In this document: positions 24,629 to 32,480 of the stretch, one piece after another
How positions within the stretch are numbered: the stretch's first letter is position 1
Layout of the letters: every line of letters begins with the position of its first letter
Assembly (NCBI GenBank): GCA_964438735.1
Contig: CAYTLW010000070.1
Location: forward strand, 1 to 38,133
From: CAYTLW01 sp964438735
GTDB lineage: Bacteria > Myxococcota_A > UBA9042
Direction: 5' to 3'
DNA: 38,133 bases
Translations under genes and position numbers: made by a program
The notes under the pieces: model-generated
Told to the model about the DNA's origin: nothing
The model's input: the letters and a program-made list of their open reading frames with translations, nothing else
Databases searched by the model: none

Positions 24629-25384
24629 ATGAGCGACGCCATCAGCCGAGGCCGTTTCTACACCGAGTTCGCCGACTGGTGGCCGCTGCTATCGACGCCC
24701 GAGGACTACGCTGAAGAGGCGGCCATCTACGCCGAGATGCTCCACGACGGCGCCGACCGGCCCGTGCGCACGATCCTGGAGTTGGGCTGCGGTGGCGGCC
24801 ACTTCGCCAGCCACCTCAAGGCCGACTTCGAATTGCTGCTGACCGACATCGCTGCGCCGATGCTGGCCGTGAGCGAGCGACTCAACCCGGAGTGCGAGCA
24901 TCTGCTCGCCGACATGCGCGACCTGCACCTGGACCGACGCTTTGACGCGGTGTTCGTTTATGACGCCGCCTCGTACCTGACCACGCTCGATGAGGTTCAC
25001 GCCTTGCTGGCCACGGCGAGGCACCACCTGGAGCCCGGCGGCGTCGTGCTGGCAGCGCCCGACTTTGTGGCCGAGAACTTCCACACCACGACCAGCTGCG
25101 GTGGTCACGACGGCGATGATGGCCGCGGCCTGCGCTACCTGGAGTGGATGTGGACGCCGGACGCGCGGGCTGGGACCTACTTCGCCGAGTACGCGCTGAT
25201 GCTCCGGCAGGGCGAGCAGGTGCGGCTGGAGCAGGACCGACACGTCTGTGGCCTGTTCGCTCGCGCGCAATGGATCGCGGCCATCGAAGCGGCGGGATTG
25301 GTACCGACTGTGTTAAGCTTGGAGCACTCGGAGATGGCTACAACAACCGCCGAGGTCTTCCTGGGTCGGTTGGACGAGATCTGA
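24629..25384 (+). CDS. Class I SAM-dependent methyltransferase
   Basis: 251 aa from ATG 24629 with AGGAGGG upstream. The SAM-binding motif I is LELGCGGGHFASHL (about 50-63). Asp in LLLTDIAAPML (motif II), a DLHL..FDAVFVYDAASYL segment and an HLEPGGVVL motif follow, as in ubiE/SmtA-like methyltransferases. The C-terminal half is the substrate cap and gives no clear clue to the target. It lies 63 bases after the diiron protein and 6 bases before the beta-propeller lipoprotein, suggesting one transcript. Confidence 0.88.
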   Translation: MSDAISRGRFYTEFADWWPLLSTPEDYAEEAAIYAEMLHDGADRPVRTILELGCGGGHFASHLKADFELLLTDIAAPMLAVSERLNPECEHLLADMRDLHLDRRFDAVFVYDAASYLTTLDEVHALLATARHHLEPGGVVLAAPDFVAENFHTTTSCGGHDGDDGRGLRYLEWMWTPDARAGTYFAEYALMLRQGEQVRLEQDRHVCGLFARAQWIAAIEAAGLVPTVLSLEHSEMATTTAEVFLGRLDEI

Positions 25385-25390
25385 GGCAGC

Positions 25391-28339
25391 ATGCGCCGCA
25401 CCCCTGCCAGCCGGAACCCGACGGCCGCCCTCTTGAGCTTGCTCCTGGTCGCTGCTGCTCCGTCCTGCAGCGAACCGGTGGAAGGCACCACCACAGGCTC
25501 CGTAAGCGCAGACGCAGGCACCGACGGCGGCGCATTGCAGGACGGCCACGCAGCCCAGCCCTCCGGGGTCAAGATCGCCTACGCAGCCCATCGTGGCGTG
25601 TCGACGCCCTGGTTCATCCCGGTCACCGCAGACGGGGCCGGGTCGCCGATCCAGCTGGGACCTCGACGGGGCGCTGGCTACGGCATGGGCGAGGGCAACG
25701 TCTCGTATCCCGACCTGACGCCCGATGGCAGCACGGTAGTGGTCGTCTTCTACCCCATGAGCACGCCCAGTTCGTTCAAAGGTGGCTACGGCGCGCACCT
25801 CTTCGCCCTGGCTATCGACGGCAGCAGCAAGACCAAGCCGATCGCCATCGCCCGGGCCAACGCGCTGCGTGCCACCGATCGCGCGTACAACGACACCACC
25901 ATGGCCTACGTGGACGGCAATGACCTCTACCTCGCCCGACTGAACGGCAAGGATCTCAATTCGCCGACGCTGGTCGCTGAAGGACCGGCCAACATGGAGC
26001 TGGGCGGGCCGCGATTTCTGCCCGACGGAAAACACGTCGCGTTCTGGTTACGGCCGAAGTCCGGCGGTTCTGCCAAGGGTTATGTGGCCGCGGCGGACGG
26101 TTCGCAGGCCAGCAAGCCGTTTCAGTTGACCGCGGGTGATGGCAAAGGCGCGTACCTGGCGGCGATTGGCAAGGACGGTGGGCTGATCTTGCGTGGCAGC
26201 GATAATCGTCTCTATGCCGCCACGGACCTGGGCGACAAGAAGCCGGTGGTGCTCACGCCCAAGGACCTCATCGCCGACATGGTCGGCATGACCGAGGATG
26301 GCGCCCGCGTCGCCGTGGTCCTGCGCACCACCTGGCAGAAGGAGCGGCAGCTGGTCAGCGTGGCCAGCGACGGCAGCCAGGCCAACTCGCCCACCAAGCT
26401 CACGCCCAAACCCGCGCTCAGCCTGTCGGCGCGCATGGCCCGAGACGGCAGCGCCGTGGCCTGGACGGCGCAGGGCACAGACAAAAAGTGGGCCGCATTC
26501 GCAGCCAATATGACCGGCATGGAGCCGGGCAAGGATCCCAGGGTGAGCGGTTGGAACAGTAAGCGCCTGTACGTGACCGCTTTCCTGGGCGAAGCCGGCG
26601 GCCTGGTGGGCGCCCGCGACGACGGCGCCGTGCTACATTTCATCACCGAGGGCAAGCCCGGCCAAGCCGCCAAGGTGCTGGCCGCCGTCGACAAGGTGGT
26701 CAATCACTCCATCCCGTGGCCGACCCTCAGCCTGGACGGCAGCTACGTCATCTACGACGCCAACACGCCCCAGGGCTGGCAGGCGTGGGTGGTGCCGCTG
26801 GTCGGCGGCAAACCCCAAGAGGTGAAGACGCCCTGGTATCGCGACCTGCTGACGCCGCACGGCATCCTGCACCTCGAATACGTGCACGAGGGCGCCGTCT
26901 TCGTGAGCGATCTGCACGGCGTGCAGCAGCAGCGCTCCCCGTGGCACGCCAGCAAGCTGCACAACCCGCACCTGGTAGAAGACGGTCAGTGGCTGATCTA
27001 CGGGCTGGCGGGCGACAAGCCGGGCTGGTACGCCGCGCGTACAGCACAGAAGGGCAATTCGCAGGCGAAGCTGGCCATGCCGGCAGCCCAGGCGCCCGAC
27101 GGTAAGGGCACCGCGTGGAACGCGCGCCCGCTGGTCGCTGGCGGCCACATGATCCGGCTGCTGGATGGACGGGTGGAAGCGTTTGCCCTCGATGGCAGCG
27201 ACGCCGCCGGCGCCAAGGTGTTGGCGATGGAGGTGACGGCCCCGCTGATCGTCGATCCGGCCGGCGGGCGGGCGATCTTCATTTCGCCGGCGCCATCGAA
27301 GGGGCCTGGAGTCGATGAGGTGCTTGCCGTCACGTTGAGCGGCGGAGATGCCAAGCCCGTCAAGTTGATGGGCAAGAACGGCGACGTCAGTCATCTGGCC
27401 ATGCTGGGCGCCACCGACCGGGTATTGGTTGCGGTGAAGACCGACGAAGGCACCGATCTGTACGCCGCGGCAACGGACGGTAGCGACGCCCTGTCTCCCC
27501 TGTTGCTGGCCGACGGATTCCCCGGCTGGTTCCTTGGCGTGGTGCCCACCGCCACGGGCGCCCACGTGCTCAGTGTGCACTCCATCGAGGCGACTGCGGT
27601 GCCGCATCCGGACCTGCTGATGGCGACCCCGGTGCCCACCGGTCCGACCAAGGAGCCCAACCTGCCGCACATCCTGGCGCCCAAGGGCTTCACCCTCTGG
27701 AATGGTCCGAACTGGATGCTCGGTTTCTCGCCGGGTGCGGCGGCTGGCGCGGCGGCCTACTCGTTGACCGGAAAGGCCGGCCTGCACGTGCTGCTGCGCG
27801 GCCAGAAGGGATTGCACTCGGCGCACGTGGACGGCTCACAGGCCAAGGCGCCGATTCATCTCAGTACGGCGACAGAGAGCATTGGACCGCCCTTGTCCCC
27901 CGATGGCACGCGCCTGCTTCTACGCGAAAAGGGCGCCTTGATGGTCGCTGAAATCGCCGTCGCGGACTCGCAGATCTCGCTCGGCAAGCCGGACGGTCGC
28001 GTGGTGGCGAGCGGTCGCTGGGCGAGTGATGGCAAGCGAGCCATCGTTCTCGGGGGCGCCGCGCCGAAGGATGGCAAGAAAGCCCGGCTGTACGCGGTCG
28101 AGGTCGACGGCGGGACGGCTCAACCGCTGCACTCAGCCGAATTCGGCGTCAGCGCATTCCTGACGCTGGTGGCCACGTCGATCGGTGAGGTGGCGCTGCT
28201 GGAGAGCGTCGATGGCCTGGATCACAGCATCTACAAGCTGCCACTGGCCGCCGCCGGCGAGGACCAGACGCCGCAGGCGCTCACTCCGGTGGACGACGTG
28301 GGCGAGACCCTGATCGGCGTGATGCTCGGCAGTCCCTGA
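25391..28339 (+). CDS. Large TolB-like beta-propeller lipoprotein
   Basis: 982 aa, starting 6 bases after the methyltransferase stop with GAGG upstream. Lipoprotein signal with AAAPSC (Cys26), then an Ala/Asp/Gly linker. Most of the protein (about 60-980) consists of repeated blades of the WD40/TolB/DPP-IV type: segments such as PDLTPDGSTVVVVF, PRFLPDGKHVAFWL, PTLSLDGSYVIYD, PPLSPDGTRLLLRE and GRWASDGKRAIVLGG, each followed by an 'A.DGS.A..P..L' turn. There are enough blades for two propellers. No catalytic domain is attached. It is likely an outer- or inner-membrane anchored binding scaffold. I cannot name a substrate. Confidence 0.82.
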   Translation: MRRTPASRNPTAALLSLLLVAAAPSCSEPVEGTTTGSVSADAGTDGGALQDGHAAQPSGVKIAYAAHRGVSTPWFIPVTADGAGSPIQLGPRRGAGYGMGEGNVSYPDLTPDGSTVVVVFYPMSTPSSFKGGYGAHLFALAIDGSSKTKPIAIARANALRATDRAYNDTTMAYVDGNDLYLARLNGKDLNSPTLVAEGPANMELGGPRFLPDGKHVAFWLRPKSGGSAKGYVAAADGSQASKPFQLTAGDGKGAYLAAIGKDGGLILRGSDNRLYAATDLGDKKPVVLTPKDLIADMVGMTEDGARVAVVLRTTWQKERQLVSVASDGSQANSPTKLTPKPALSLSARMARDGSAVAWTAQGTDKKWAAFAANMTGMEPGKDPRVSGWNSKRLYVTAFLGEAGGLVGARDDGAVLHFITEGKPGQAAKVLAAVDKVVNHSIPWPTLSLDGSYVIYDANTPQGWQAWVVPLVGGKPQEVKTPWYRDLLTPHGILHLEYVHEGAVFVSDLHGVQQQRSPWHASKLHNPHLVEDGQWLIYGLAGDKPGWYAARTAQKGNSQAKLAMPAAQAPDGKGTAWNARPLVAGGHMIRLLDGRVEAFALDGSDAAGAKVLAMEVTAPLIVDPAGGRAIFISPAPSKGPGVDEVLAVTLSGGDAKPVKLMGKNGDVSHLAMLGATDRVLVAVKTDEGTDLYAAATDGSDALSPLLLADGFPGWFLGVVPTATGAHVLSVHSIEATAVPHPDLLMATPVPTGPTKEPNLPHILAPKGFTLWNGPNWMLGFSPGAAAGAAAYSLTGKAGLHVLLRGQKGLHSAHVDGSQAKAPIHLSTATESIGPPLSPDGTRLLLREKGALMVAEIAVADSQISLGKPDGRVVASGRWASDGKRAIVLGGAAPKDGKKARLYAVEVDGGTAQPLHSAEFGVSAFLTLVATSIGEVALLESVDGLDHSIYKLPLAAAGEDQTPQALTPVDDVGETLIGVMLGSP

Positions 28340-28452
28340 CACGCAGCTCAAGTTCTCAGGCGAACGTCTGCCCAAAGCTTCATGGCCGAGGCGGCGTGCA
28401 TCCCGTACACTGCTCCGGCGCACCCTGCGCTCGAGTCCCTGGGAGCCTGCTG

Positions 28453-30774
28453 ATGACAGCCCGCGTGCAACCGCTCTTGTCCGCGCTCGCGACCGCGCTC
28501 TTCGTATGCCTGCTCGGCGTACCAGCGCTGTCGGCGGTGCCGTCGACCGTCACCATCGAGGCCCGCCTCGCCAGCGTGGCCGGTGGGCAGGTGGCCGATG
28601 GAAACTACACGCTGACCTTCCGCCTCTACGCCAGCCAAGGCGCCAAGTCGGCCCTGTGGACCGAGAAGGTCACCAAAGTCGAGGTCAAGGGCGGCGTCTT
28701 CCGCCACGCTCTTGGCAGCGCCATCCCGCTCACCGTCAAGGCCTTGACCGGCGCCGCCTGGCTTGGCCTGCAGGTCGCCGCGGAGCCCGAACTGGCCCGC
28801 AACCCCATCCACTCCGCGCCCTTCGCCATGCTCGCCGGTTCCGCGCAGGGCATCGCCTGCACGGGCTGCGTCTCCATGAGCGCGCTCAAGATCGACGGCG
28901 ACCTGGATCTGGGCGGCAACGCCATCAAGGCCAAGGTCATCCAGGCCGGTTCTGTGCAGTCCAGCACCGTCACTGCGGGCGCCTTCATCGGTGACGGCTC
29001 CAAGCTCACCGGCGTGGGCACCAAACCCGGCAATTGCCCGTCGGGCAAGGTGGCCACCGGCATCGCCGGCGATGGCAGCCTGGTCTGCGGCTCCACCGCC
29101 AGCGGCCTGCCCAAAGACGGCCTGGAGCAGGTCTCCAACGGCGTGCTGACCAACGTGTACATCGCCTCGGTGAGCAGCACCAAGACGCCGCTGAAGATCG
29201 AAGACAACAACCCCATCGGCACCTACGACACCATCAAGCTGCCCGATATCGGCAACGTGCAACAGCTGTCGGTGTCGGTGAAGATCGAAAACTCCAACAT
29301 CAAGGGCCTGGAGGTCATCCTCTACGACCCCAACAACAAGAAGTACGTGCTGCACAACAAGTCCGGCAGCGGCAAGACGCTGCAGGGCACCTGGCCGGCG
29401 CCCAACAAGCTGGTATCGGGCAACCTTGGCACCTGGGCGGGCAAGAACCCCAAGGGCCTGTGGCGGCTGCGGGTGGTCGACAGCATGTTCCTCAACAACG
29501 GCATCGACGGCGCCCTGCTGAGCTGGTCCGTGGGCGGCGGCGGGCTGTCGAATAAGGTCGTCACGGGCAAAGGCGTCATCTGGGGCAAGAACGGCCTGCA
29601 GACCCAGGCCAGCGCCGGACCGCCAGCGGCCTGTTCGGCCCTGCTGACCGGCCGGCTCTACATCGACACCAAGGTGGGCGGCTTCTACATCTGCGACGGC
29701 AGCGACTGGCGCAAGCTGTTGTTGGAGACCCTCTGCGGCAACAAGGTCATCAACTCCGACGAGACCTGCGACGACGGCAACCAGGTCGATGGCGACGGCT
29801 GCACGGCCAAGTGCCAGATCAACGTCTGCGGCGACAAGGTGGTGCACAAGGGCAAGGAGCAATGCGATGACGGCAACAAGGTCGACAACGACGCCTGCAA
29901 CAACAAATGCGTGGCCAACTTCCAGGCCGTGACCTTCACCACCTGCGGGCAGACCGGCCGCACGGGACCGAGTCAGGGGCAGTGCAACAACGCCTATGGC
30001 GCCGGCAACTGGCTCAACGGCAAGGTCAGCGTATCCAGCGGCCTCCAGCGCTGGGTGGTGCCATTCACCGGCACCTATCGCATCGAGGCCTGGGGCGCCC
30101 AGGGCGGCTCGGCACCGGGTCAGGCGGGCGGCAAGGGAGCTCGCATGCGCGGCGACTTCTCGCTGTCACAGGGCGATGTGTTGTGGATCCTGGTCGGACA
30201 GCGGGGCAAGGATCGGCAGAGTTCGGGCGGCGGTGGCGGCTCGTTCGTAGCGCGCGGGGCCAGTTACCAGCAGGCCAAACCGCTCATCGTCGCCGGCGGT
30301 GGCGGCGGCGGACGGTCCAGCAGCTACGCCGGGCAGGGTCGACCGGGCACGACGTCCACCAGCGGCACGAAGGGCAAGTACGCCGGCGGCACCAACGGCA
30401 ACGGCGGCAAGCGCAGCGGCAGCACAGTCGGCGGATTCGCCGGCGGCGGCTTCCACACCGAGGGCCAGCAGCACAACAGCAACAGCGGCAAGTCGGGCAA
30501 GGCGTTCGTGCAGGGCGGCGCGGGCGGCCAGCAGCAGGACAACTCGTCCAACCTGGCCGATGACGGCGGCTTCGGCGGCGGCGGCGGCGGCATGCACAAC
30601 CAGAACCAGGGCTCCGGCGGCGGTGGCGGCTACTCCGGCGGCGGCGCCGGCCACGACCAGAGCGGCGGTCCGGGCTACGGTGGTGGCGGCGGCTCGTTCA
30701 ACGCGGGCGCCAACCCGTCCAACAGCAGCGGCGTGAACGCCGGCCACGGAAAGATCACCTTCTCGGTCCCGTAG
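28453..30774 (+). CDS. Secreted protein with P-like domain, Cys-rich repeats and ALK/LTK-type glycine-rich domain
   Basis: 773 aa from ATG 28453 (GGGAG upstream); a Sec signal peptide ends near residue 28. Residues 30-200 resemble tail-fibre-like secreted proteins (GDLDLGGNAIKA, GAFIGDGSKLTGVG). About 235-365 form a proprotein-convertase P-like beta domain (YDPNNKKYVL, GLWRLRVVDS). About 429-490 carry two Myxococcus-type Cys-rich repeats (CGNKVI...CDDGNQVDGDGC; CGDKVV...CDDGNKVDNDAC). About 493-773 match the glycine-rich domain of ALK/LTK receptors: TTCG, GPSQGQCNNAY, VPFTGTYRIEAWGAQGG, GDVLWILVGQRGKD, LIVAGGGGGG, GGFGGGGGG and GHGKITF. The TAG stop lies on the left end of the second 165-bp repeat. 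Likely a secreted or surface adhesive protein; inference. Confidence 0.85.
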   Translation: MTARVQPLLSALATALFVCLLGVPALSAVPSTVTIEARLASVAGGQVADGNYTLTFRLYASQGAKSALWTEKVTKVEVKGGVFRHALGSAIPLTVKALTGAAWLGLQVAAEPELARNPIHSAPFAMLAGSAQGIACTGCVSMSALKIDGDLDLGGNAIKAKVIQAGSVQSSTVTAGAFIGDGSKLTGVGTKPGNCPSGKVATGIAGDGSLVCGSTASGLPKDGLEQVSNGVLTNVYIASVSSTKTPLKIEDNNPIGTYDTIKLPDIGNVQQLSVSVKIENSNIKGLEVILYDPNNKKYVLHNKSGSGKTLQGTWPAPNKLVSGNLGTWAGKNPKGLWRLRVVDSMFLNNGIDGALLSWSVGGGGLSNKVVTGKGVIWGKNGLQTQASAGPPAACSALLTGRLYIDTKVGGFYICDGSDWRKLLLETLCGNKVINSDETCDDGNQVDGDGCTAKCQINVCGDKVVHKGKEQCDDGNKVDNDACNNKCVANFQAVTFTTCGQTGRTGPSQGQCNNAYGAGNWLNGKVSVSSGLQRWVVPFTGTYRIEAWGAQGGSAPGQAGGKGARMRGDFSLSQGDVLWILVGQRGKDRQSSGGGGGSFVARGASYQQAKPLIVAGGGGGGRSSSYAGQGRPGTTSTSGTKGKYAGGTNGNGGKRSGSTVGGFAGGGFHTEGQQHNSNSGKSGKAFVQGGAGGQQQDNSSNLADDGGFGGGGGGMHNQNQGSGGGGGYSGGGAGHDQSGGPGYGGGGGSFNAGANPSNSSGVNAGHGKITFSVP

Positions 30775-30939
30775 GAGCCTGTTGCGAATTGGAGCTCCGA
30801 GCGATTTCGAGCGAGGTTCAAGCGATGTGGTCGCCCAAGGGAGCAGGACTGGCCGTAGTCAATTCAAGCCCTTGCGGCGGCCTCAGCGCGCAGCAAGATC
30901 GCTTCGGAAGCGCTGGAGCGGAAAGAGCAAGAGGCTACC
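30774..30939. repeat. 165-bp intergenic element, copy 2
   Basis: Same design as the element at 21409-21573. The left end GGAGCCTGTTGC lies on the G of the upstream TAG. A 26-base core at 30843-30868 is identical to copy 1, again 69 bases from the left end. The right end GCAAGAGGCTACC (30927-30939) is an imperfect inverted repeat of the left end, with one extra base and one mismatch. A shared GCGAGGT-like segment precedes the core. The arms differ between copies while each copy can still pair its own ends, which points to conserved pairing. It reaches to 7 bases before the next start codon. Confidence 0.68.
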
Positions 30940-30946
30940 GGGCAAC

Positions 30947-31711
30947 ATGAAAGGCAAGTCTCGCCTGGTCATCGGATTGGTGGCCGTGGTGGTAGTGGTG
31001 GGCGCGATCCTGTTGCTGCCGCGCCCGGCGTCGGAATATCTGCAAGATGGCGTCGAGCTGGCCCAGGGGGCCGGTGTGCGTGGCGCGCTCGTCTTCGGAG
31101 TGATCTACGCCGCCCTCGTGGTCGCGCTGGTGCCCGGTTCCGTACTGACCCTCGCCGCGGGTTACCTCTACGGCCCCGTCTGGGGCACCGTGCTGATCTC
31201 GCCGGCGAGCGTGCTGGGGGCGTCTCTGGCTTTTCTGGTCGGTCGCTTCCTGGCCCGTGACTGGATCTCGAAGAAGCTGGCCGACAACGAGCGCTTTCAG
31301 CGGGTCGACGCGGCCATCGGCAGCAGCGGCTTCAAGCTCATCGCGTTGCTGCGATTGTCGCCCGTGTTTCCGTTCAGCCTGTCCAACTACGCGCTCGGGC
31401 TGACGCGTGTGCGCTTCCGTGACTACGTGCTCGCATCCTGGCTCGGCATGCTGCCCGGCACCTTCATGTACGTCTACCTGGGTTCGCTGGTGACCGAGGT
31501 CAGTCAGCTGTTCAGCGGGGACAGACCGGATAGCGGGCCCTGGGGCAATGTGCTCTACGGCGTAGGTCTGGTGGCGACGGTGTTGGTCACGGTGATGGTG
31601 ACCCGCATCGCCCGGCGCGCGCTGGATACCAGCTTGGATGCCGGCGAGCCGGCCGGCGACGGTGAAGCCGACGAGCGCGCGGCCGACAGCGCAGCGCGGA
31701 GCGCCACCTGA
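30947..31711 (+). CDS. TVP38/TMEM64 (DedA-like) membrane protein
   Basis: 254 aa from ATG 30947. Longer in-frame starts would translate the repeat element and are rejected. The ribosome site is weak. Multiple membrane segments: about 7-25, 50-90, 150-185 and 198-220. The SNARE-associated/VTT signature is clear: PGSVLTLAAGYLYG and RLSPVFPFSLSNYALGLT with GMLPGTFMYVYLG. Members are thought to act in lipid or ion movement across membranes; no specific substrate is evident. A hydrophilic Asp/Glu/Ala tail of about 30 residues ends the protein. It follows the repeat element directly and is probably transcribed through it. Confidence 0.9.
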   Translation: MKGKSRLVIGLVAVVVVVGAILLLPRPASEYLQDGVELAQGAGVRGALVFGVIYAALVVALVPGSVLTLAAGYLYGPVWGTVLISPASVLGASLAFLVGRFLARDWISKKLADNERFQRVDAAIGSSGFKLIALLRLSPVFPFSLSNYALGLTRVRFRDYVLASWLGMLPGTFMYVYLGSLVTEVSQLFSGDRPDSGPWGNVLYGVGLVATVLVTVMVTRIARRALDTSLDAGEPAGDGEADERAADSAARSAT

Positions 31712-31790
31712 CGGACCCGCCCGTCGACCGTTGTCCCGTGGCAAGACGCGGGCGCGTGCCTAGATTGTGAGTACAATTCAGGAGGTGCCC

Positions 31791-32231
31791 ATGCAAAACT
31801 GGCTTCTGCCGTGTGTACTCAGCACGATGCTCCTGGCTGGCGCCTGCCAGACCCAGAAATCATCGGCCGGATTCCACCTGCCCGATGGCGATGCCAAGGC
31901 CGGCAAGGTGGCCTTCACCAAGCTCGGCTGTACGGATTGCCACCCGATCAAGGGCCCGGATCAAGCCAAGCCTCCGGTGGAGCCGCCCGCGCCTGCCTTG
32001 GGCGGCAAATCGATCAACCCGCCCACAGACGGCCACCTGGTCACCGCCATCGTCAACCCTTCGTACCACATCAAGCGGCAATCGGGCGCGGAGTCGACCC
32101 GCGGCGACAACAAGACGTCGCGCATGGACAGCTACGTGGACGATTTGACGGTGCGGCAGCTGATCGATCTGGTGGCATATCTGCACACCCTGCACGACTT
32201 CGAGACGATCTACACAGGTCACGGGACCTAG
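31791..32231 (+). CDS. Cytochrome c lipoprotein (single heme)
   Basis: 146 aa from ATG 31791 with a strong AGGAGG site. Lipoprotein signal with LLAGAC (Cys19). CTDCH (Cys47, Cys50, His51) is the covalent heme c site, and Met in TSRMDSY (about 102) is a possible distal ligand. The C-terminal helix LIDLVAYLHTL is typical of class I cytochromes c. It probably acts in periplasmic electron transfer, anchored to a membrane. The TAG stop begins a 59-base inverted repeat, a likely terminator. Confidence 0.88.
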   Translation: MQNWLLPCVLSTMLLAGACQTQKSSAGFHLPDGDAKAGKVAFTKLGCTDCHPIKGPDQAKPPVEPPAPALGGKSINPPTDGHLVTAIVNPSYHIKRQSGAESTRGDNKTSRMDSYVDDLTVRQLIDLVAYLHTLHDFETIYTGHGT

Positions 32232-32286
32232 TGGTCCATCTCAGGGGTCGTTGTGAGTTGCCTGGCGGTCGCAGATGGCCCACTAG
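32228..32286. terminator. Stem-loop starting at the stop codon of the cytochrome gene
   Basis: Arms CTAGTGGTCCATCT (32228-32241) and AGATGGCCCACTAG (32273-32286) pair at 13 of 14 positions around a 31-base loop. The left arm includes the TAG stop. There is no T-run after it. With the two hairpins that follow it fills the gap between convergent genes. Confidence 0.5.
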
Positions 32287-32299
32287 TCTTCGTTTACAA

Positions 32300-32321
32300 G
32301 GGGGATTGCGGGCAATCCCCC
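32300..32321. terminator. Perfect 10-bp hairpin, bidirectional terminator candidate
   Basis: GGGGGATTGC-GG-GCAATCCCCC is a perfect inverted repeat with a two-base loop. A second, imperfect hairpin follows directly at 32324-32349 (GGCCCGAAAAA / TTTTCGGCCC). The A- and T-runs in its arms would follow the first hairpin on either strand. It lies between the convergent cytochrome gene and the Cys-rich lipoprotein gene. Confidence 0.65.
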
Positions 32322-32480
32322 TCGGCCCGAAAAACGTCGTTTTCGGCCCTCACCCCAAGCTCCGCTTCGCGCCAGTATCTAGTTGCGGTCCTGCCCGCGA
32401 TGTGGGGCGCACTCGTCACAAACGCTGCAACGAGACACAGGCGAAACTTCGGGGGTAGCGCGCGTAGCGAAGGGTCGGCA

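Noticed and set aside
30825..30845. GAGGTTCAAGC-like segment in the 165-bp element resembling a tRNA T-loop
   Set aside because: No acceptor stem, anticodon arm or CCA-type end can be drawn around it; only part of it is shared with copy 1.
30782..30946. N-terminal extension of the TVP38 protein through the repeat element
   Set aside because: The extension is Arg/Ser-rich, encoded wholly by the element, and would precede the first membrane segment without a ribosome site.
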